Source: Tamarix chinensis (Eukaryota; Streptophyta; Magnoliopsida; Caryophyllales; Tamaricaceae). From it: a stretch of DNA of 64,000 nt. Below, in pieces: positions 58,441-64,000 of the stretch. Made by a program: the position numbers and the translations under genes. The DNA lies in NCBI GenBank assembly GCA_030549775.1, contig CM060180.1:88115172-88179171 (forward strand), in the 5' to 3' direction. The notes beneath the pieces are model-generated. The model had not been told where the DNA came from. It saw only the letters and a program-made list of their open reading frames with translations, and ran no database searches. How positions within the stretch are numbered: the first letter of the stretch is position 1; every line of letters begins with the position of its first letter.

Positions 58441-59819
58441 TCCTAACTTTAGGCCTAACTTAATATTTATCCAAGGAAAAACCTTCATGGCTCAATAAGT
58501 AGCACCTATCTAGACATGCACACCCTAATAGACCCTCCAAACTCATTACCATTCTATAAAACCTAACTCCTTAAAATACCTTATCCCCTAACTTGGGACA
58601 TCTATAGCCTCCAAGACTTCAAGACCCCTATACACTTTCCAACATCTTCACAAAAACCATAGAAAATTCCTATACAAGGGTCAAGGCCCACTTCCTTGTT
58701 TCTCAACAAATATTCACCATCGTCCACCAAGGTTTCCCTTGAAACCCTAATTTGGTCTATGTAGACCTATCATCTCCTTTACTTACCTAGCCCACATCTT
58801 CCTTGATCCAAGTACCATCAACATACTCACCTCAACACAAACCCTCGCATCCCAACTCCTCAACTTCCACATGTGATAATGATGACCTAGATGGTTTCCC
58901 TCAAAAACTATAATATTTCCCTTCTTCTTCCACACCCTCGTCCCATACACAAGCCTACCCTCCATTTTACTTGGGACGCACCCTCCATATGACACGCCCT
59001 TCATCAAAACACTGAGGTTTAACCAACCTCCTCAACATTTCCCCATAATACCCCTATCCTTAGGATTTTATTTTCTTGAAACCCTAGATTATACCCCCAT
59101 GCACCTTTCCATCAGCCCACATACTAAATCTTTCCCAAGTACACCAAACACCCAAAACACACTTTCCTCCCCATGATTAAACCTCAAATAAGATTTCCTC
59201 ATGTAAATATTTTCCCTATGCAGCACACACACCCCCTTGTAAGGCTCACACTTCCCTTGCAAGATTTTACCAAAACTTCTCATTTTATTATTTTCTCCTA
59301 TCATTTCCTCTTCTATATTTCATGAGAGACTTAGGGAATACTTGACATATCACCTCACTCAATCTATACTCCTTATTTTCTTTAGTCTCCCATATCCAAT
59401 CATGTCCCAACTAAGGCTTCTTGGTATACATACATTAATATTCAACCATACATATCAACATGTCCATCCATAGTAAGTCATAACCACATAATGAAAGTCA
59501 TGCTCACCATACCTTAGCTCCTTGAATGACAAGCTACACCACACTCTTTCTTAGTTTGCATACACATATATTTACATATGGCATACCAATACACCCATAC
59601 ACATAAGATTCATAACATAGCACAAAATCATAACTATATCCTTACCTTGTTGGGCTCTAGGCTTGAAGCAATAATCCTATGCCTCCTTATGAGGAGATGT
59701 TTCTTCAAAACCTATAAAGAGAGTATCAACTAGGTCATTTCAACTTCTTACTACTTTTTGTTTTTTCCTTATTTTGTTAACCATATAATAATAATAATAA
59801 TAATAATAATAAGATATTA

Positions 59820-60930
59820 GATGAAATACACTAAATAAGTATGAGGGAGAAGGGTATACTATAAAGGATAATAGATGAGGTAGTTGCGGTGGTGACGTAG
59901 TAATGGTGGAAGGGGAGATGTAAAGTGGGGGGGGGTTCTTTAGCTTAGAAAAATAAGGGGAAGGTAAGGTTTCTTGGGTGAGGGGTTCCTTTGGTTTAGG
60001 GGGTCTATGGTGGTGTTGGTGGCCTCATAGTAGCGACACTATGGTGGAAACGATCAAGAGGATGAGAAAAAGAAAGGGAATGAAGAATAGGAGAGAAAAA
60101 GGGAAGTGGAGACATAGTATGATAGGGGTTTTTTTTTATGCAGGAAGGGAGGCAGGGAGGGCAGTGTTAGTAGTAGTGGTGGGGGCTTAGGGTGGCGCTG
60201 GCGAAGGAGGAATGTGAAAAAATGTAGCTTAATATAGTTGTTTGCTTTGCAAGAGCAGGGAGAGAAGAGAAAGGGAAAGTAAGGAAGGGGAGTGGCTCAT
60301 TAGGTGTAGGGTGATGAAAGGAAGAGTAAAGGGGCTTTTATACGTGTAGGGGATGGAGAAAGTGGACAAGAATAGGAAGAAGACAAAGGGAGGGGTGGTA
60401 GCTGCCGAATGGCATGCACGTTAGGGCACCCGCATAAGCAGGGGGTGGGGGTAGGTTTTGTAGGGTGAAGGAGGGTAGGTGAGGGGAGAGGGACCTCATA
60501 AAGGGAGGAGGATAATGTAGGGGCGTGCTTGCTACAAACCCTATAAGACCAAAAGAGGAAAGGAGGAGAGAGAAAAAGGTGGAGAGGGTTGTGATGGTAG
60601 TAGTACACAGGGTCACGTAGGTTGGGGAAGAAGAAGATAGGGGAAGAAGGGGAAAGAAGGGAAAAAGAGAAGAGAGAGAGAGGGAAAAGTGAGGGGGCTA
60701 CACATGTGGTTGGTCCAATTGAGGGGGGTGGGAAAGAAAGGAAAAGGGAGATTGGGTTAGAGAAAGGAGAAAGGAAAGAAAAGAGGGTGGAGGGTGTTGG
60801 GCTACCATTGGGCACAACCTAGCTGGCTAAAAGAAGGGAGAAAATAAGAAAAAATGAAAAGGAAGAAAAAAGGGAAGAAAAGAAAGAAAAAGAAGGAAGA
60901 AAATAAGAAATGAAAAAAAAATAGGGTGGT
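59820..60930 (-). repeat. Purine tract of giant LTR copy F
   Basis: G/A-rich on the plus strand with AGGAAAGAAAAG and GGTGGTGG text. The 171-codon minus-strand frame at 60300-60815 is a low-complexity by-product (Ser/Pro/Phe/Leu-rich). Confidence 0.8.
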
Positions 60931-61217
60931 AGGGTGTTTTTTATTTTTTTGGAGTTTTATGGATAATAATAATAATGATAATAATAATAATAAATATTTT
61001 TTATATATTTAGAAATTATTATAATTTATTTATAATTTATCTTAGGTTAGTTAATTAATTTAGTTTCCACTATTATTCTCTATTACAATTTTCTTTCTTT
61101 ATTGCCTTAATTACTGTTATTATTATTCTATTAAAACTAGTAAATATAATTAAACCTTGCTTGATAATTTCTTATTTTATTCCTTAATCCTAAAGTAATG
61201 ATTTGGCGTATTACATC

Positions 61218-61236
61218 ACTGCCCCCAAAAGAAATA
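61218..61236 (-). promoter_or_regulatory. Polypurine tract of the gypsy element
   Basis: Minus strand ATTTCTTTTGGGGGCAGTGA, directly before the LTR start TGTAATACGCC. It primes plus-strand synthesis and fixes the LTR boundary at 61215/61216. Confidence 0.82.
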
Positions 61237-61881
61237 CTTCGTACCTAAAGTCAGTAGCTTAATCCAAGAATAGGGAGCAATGGATGAGGGGCAAGGCAGA
61301 TTTAGGGCGATTAGATAAACAGGAGCATAAAACATAATAAACCACTACCTCCTTATAGAAAAAGGGGTTTAGCATGAATAATCATACATGAGGCAATGAG
61401 TTTGGATACACCTCATATATGCCCTTCTCTACTTCTCAAGTGTCTTTGTCTGTCCCATAGCAGCTCTAGAGAATCTTCATGAATGGGACCGCACTCACAT
61501 GGGTACTCCAAAGCTTGATGTCACGGATCTGCATAGGTATCTCTTCATGGGTTTGAGAATCATAAAACTCGACCTCATCAAGCTAGATCAAGTAGGAAGG
61601 ATCAACAATGCACTTTTATATATATGAGACATGGAACATATTGTGGGCACATGGTAACTTTAGAGGGAGTGCCAATCTATAAGCACCCTCTTTGACTCAT
61701 TCCAAAATATCATAGGGTTTGATGTATCTTGGGCTTAGCTTTCCCTTCCTACTAAACCTCTACACACCTTTGGTGGGGGAGACCCTTAACAACACTTCTC
61801 TAGGCTCAAAGTTGCCATACGGCGCTTTCAATCAGCATAACTCTTTTATTGACTCTAATCAGCTCTAATTTGGTCCTAAAT

Positions 61882-62067
61882 CTAATTGATCTGCCATGTC
61901 ATCTCCCCAATCATCTTGGGTCCAAATACCACCATCTCACTGATGTCACACAAGCATAAGGGGGTCTTACACTTTTGACCAAACATTACTTTGAACTGAC
62001 TAATCCCTATGGTGGCATGGTAGCTATTATTATAAGAGAACTCTATCAAGTGTAGACAATCTCCCAA
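61882..62067 (-). pseudogene. Integrase, segment after the catalytic core
   Basis: An open frame with DCLHLIEFSYNNSYHATIGI, QFKVMFGQKCKTPLC and GPKMI, the counterpart of the gypsy DYLPLIEFAYNNSYHSSIG, PFEALYGRKCRSPLCW and GPEL motifs. The conserved W after PLC is missing. Frameshifts separate it from core pieces near 62100-62480. Confidence 0.88.
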
Positions 62068-62879
62068 AAAACCCTAGAAGTCCAAAACATAGGCTCTCAA
62101 CATGTCTTCTATGGTTTGGATAACTCTCTTAGTCTTCCCATCTATGATAGGATAAAAAGCTTTACTCATCTTCAATTATGTTCCTTAGACTTCTTACAAC
62201 TTTCTCTAAAAGTGGGAGAGGAACCTTGTGTCCTTATCCATAACGATATCCTCAAGTAACCCATGCTGACTGACCACAAACTTGATGTAGGCACTAGCCA
62301 AATGATCCATGTTCTAGGTTAACTACATGGAAACAAACACATCATACTTTGTCAATCTGTTTGCGATGAAATAGATTGTGTTGTAGCCACTTAATGTCCT
62401 AAGAAACAGACTAGCAAATTCTATGGAGATTAATCCCACTTCCATCTTGGCACTTTTAGAGGCTAAAGTATCCCTACAAGTCTATGATGCTCAATTTTAA
62501 CCTTCTGACAGGTCAGACATCTTGAAACAAATCTAGCTACCTCACACTTCATACAGGAACACTAGTACAACTTCTTAAGATTTTTGTATAGCCTTTTCCT
62601 AGTGGATGGATTGAGTATGGGGCCTGTTGTCTGTATTTTAAGATCCAACACTTCAACTCTAAGCAACATTACGGTACACACCGATAACCCTTATAGTTAA
62701 GGCTACCTCCTCGTGTCTCTAAAACCCTTTGGCCTAATGTTCCTATATCTTCTAACATATCCTCTCAAGCGTAGCATCTCTAAGCTTGTTGGAATGGATC
62801 TCCTTAAACACTATAAGGGTAACACAACTCTTCCAACATTAGGTTACCAATCACATAGGAGTTCACAAAATGTGTGGTC

Positions 62880-63080
62880 TTTCTGCTCAATGCATTTGCC
62901 ACCACATTGGCCTCACCCTCATGGTAGGTTAACTCAATGTAATAATCCTTAACTAGCTCCAGCTACCTTCTCTACCTCATGTTTAGTTCCTTTTCTGTGA
63001 AGATGTATTTGAGGCTTTTATGAACAGTGAAGAACTTACACATGGTCCCATATAGGTAATGGCTCCAGATATTCAATGTG
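62880..63080 (-). pseudogene. RNase H remnant of the right-hand gypsy element
   Basis: The minus strand reads IELTYHEGEANVVANALSRK, equal to the YHPGKANVVADALSRK end of gypsy RNase H with D replaced by N, as in the copy near 1250. Confidence 0.8.
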
Positions 63081-63305
63081 AGAGCCATTGTGGCTAACTC
63101 CTGATCATGAGTTGGATAGTTTTGCTTGTGTTACTTTAAATGAAAGGAAGAATATGTTACCACTTTACAATTCTACATCAATACACACCCTAGTCCATGC
63201 TTGGATGCATCACTACAGACCTCAAAACCCTCAGAACTGTTTGGTAAAGTTTGGACTGGTGTACCTCTTTAGTACTTGAAAATCCTCATTATAGGACTCA
63301 TCCCA

Positions 63306-63515
63306 CTAGAACTCGGTGGTCTTCTTCATAAGGTTGGTTCGAGGATGATAAATCCTTGAGAAGTTATGCACAAATTGACAATAATATGTAGCCAGACCCA
63401 GGAAGCTATGAACCTCTAAAATGTTCATGGGAGGCTTCCGTTCTATGATTGCCACTATCTTTGCTGGGTAAACAACTACTCCCTTCTCTAATACTTTATG
63501 CCTAAGGAAAACCAA
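63306..63515 (-). pseudogene. Reverse transcriptase C-terminal part
   Basis: A 69-codon open frame: VFLRHKVLEKGVVVYPAKIV, then NILEVHSFLGLATYYCQFVH, NFSRIYHPRTNLMKKTTEF. It matches the gypsy FLGHVVS-EGI-VDPAKI, T-VRSFLGLAGYYRRFV, FS-IA-PLT-L--K segment. The upstream catalytic YVDD region (63520-63600) is out of frame. Confidence 0.88.
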
Positions 63516-64000
63516 TTTTTGAAGATAAAACTCATACTTGGTAAACTTTGCATAAAAACAATGCTCCCTCGGTAGTTAATGCAGAGATAGAGACTATTGT
63601 CTTTCTTTTTCTCAAAAAAGACTAATGCTCCTCATGGTGAATAACTTGGTTAGATGTACTTGTGTTCCAATAACTCCTCTACTTGAGTCTTAAGCTCTTT
63701 CAACTTAATACGTGCCATCCGATAGGGTGCTTTTAACATGAGTTCCTACACCAGAATGTCACCCAAGGCTATCAAATTCTTGTTCTTGTTTAGCTCATGC
63801 ACACTACAAAATTACAACGAGTACCCCTTCTAGACTAGTAATGCAATGTGGTCATAGCCACCAATTTGGTATGGGCTTGGGCTTGGTCTTTCTATACGAA
63901 ACCCTATTACCATTACTTGCAAGCTCATGGGTTCAGAGTAGTAGTCAAGGTTGATCCTATAAGGATCGGTCAATGACCACTAATATAATGATGGAACTTA

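Larger units (their letters stand above)
58056..61215 (-). mobile_element. Giant LTR copy F (TTA subtype), 3' LTR of the gypsy element at 61216, truncated
   Basis: The right edge ATTTGGCGTATTACA (61201-61215) is the inverse of TGTAATACGCCAAAT, followed by a polypurine tract. Leftward come AT-rich leader, a purine tract (59820-60930), a short (ATA)n (59788-59812), the GGCTCTAGGCTTGAAGC...CCTATGCCTCCTTA block (59652), AAACCCTA-bearing text and five CCAC...GTGG-type units (58090-58440). The terminal 700 or so bases with both hairpins are missing at the left, where the LTR abuts the RT fragment. Confidence 0.8.
61216..64000 (-). mobile_element. Ty3/gypsy internal region (RT, RNase H, integrase), continues past the window
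   Basis: On the minus strand, from right to left: RT palm and connection (64000 to about 63300), RNase H (about 63080-62880), zinc-binding linker (about 62700-62500), integrase core and C-terminus (about 62480-61430), then the polypurine tract and LTR F. The C-terminal part carries a FHVSYI...DPSYL, EEIPMQI and VPFMKIL pattern resembling the integrase end of Tekay/Del-type chromoviruses (FHVSML, DPSHV, PLVKVLW). The clade is inferred from that. Stops in every domain. Confidence 0.85.

Noticed and set aside
60300..60815. 171-codon minus-strand ORF
   Set aside because: By-product of the purine tract of copy F; no recognisable domain.

Overview
The window is plant nuclear DNA from a large, repeat-rich genome. 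The evidence is one angiosperm-type RING-H2 gene of the ATL family surrounded by decayed plant transposons: Ty3/gypsy, Ty1/copia, a CACTA (En/Spm) element and a Cassandra TRIM. I cannot name the species. I found only one host gene that looks intact, an ATL4-like E3 ubiquitin ligase on the minus strand at 15838-17010. I recognised no tRNA, no true rRNA gene, no CRISPR array and no bacterial-type operon.

Layout. 1-3190 is the minus-strand pol remnant of a Ty3/gypsy element, followed by a MITE-like insertion (3191-3492) and LTR-like debris to about 4866. 4867-14345 holds two plus-strand copies (A, B) of an unusual giant LTR. 14346-18126 is the low-copy island with the ATL4-like gene. 18127-34427 is one CACTA transposon with decayed TNP2 transposase, DUF4218/DUF4216, Ptta/En/Spm and Ulp1-like regions. 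It was later hit by a small gag-only copia element (25281-27902, target-site duplication GATGT) and by a 5.25-kb solo giant LTR, copy C (29027-34276, duplication ATAAC). 34428-41402 holds old LTR material and a hAT-like repeat-rich stretch. 41403-50975 is a minus-strand giant LTR (D), interrupted by a second one (E, 44995-49788, duplication GAGTT), which is itself interrupted by a Cassandra TRIM (46626-47336, duplication TATTA). 53067 to about 58055 is a plus-strand gypsy LTR-gag-protease-RT fragment. It abuts a truncated minus-strand giant LTR (F, to 61215), which is the 3' LTR of a gypsy element whose integrase, RNase H and RT fill 61216-64000 and run off the window.

The most interesting content is the giant LTR family. 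Copies A-F are 4-5.3 kb, far longer than typical LTRs, and share a modular order: TGTAACACCC-type end, a roughly 1-kb pyrimidine tract, a tandem-repeat module, an array of CCAC...GTGG mini-palindromes ending in a CTCAATAAA block, a short variable-sequence hairpin (CAGTAC/GTACTG), a longer hairpin about 100-150 bases from the end, and GGTGTTACA. The tandem module differs: A and C carry a GGTAATTTTG-type minisatellite, while B, D, E and F carry (TTA)n plus a TAGGGTTT-type minisatellite. The junction at 61215/61216, with a purine-rich primer tract, ties this LTR to a chromovirus-like gypsy pol.

All boundaries were read by eye. Those backed by target-site duplications are precise; the others are approximate and marked as such.
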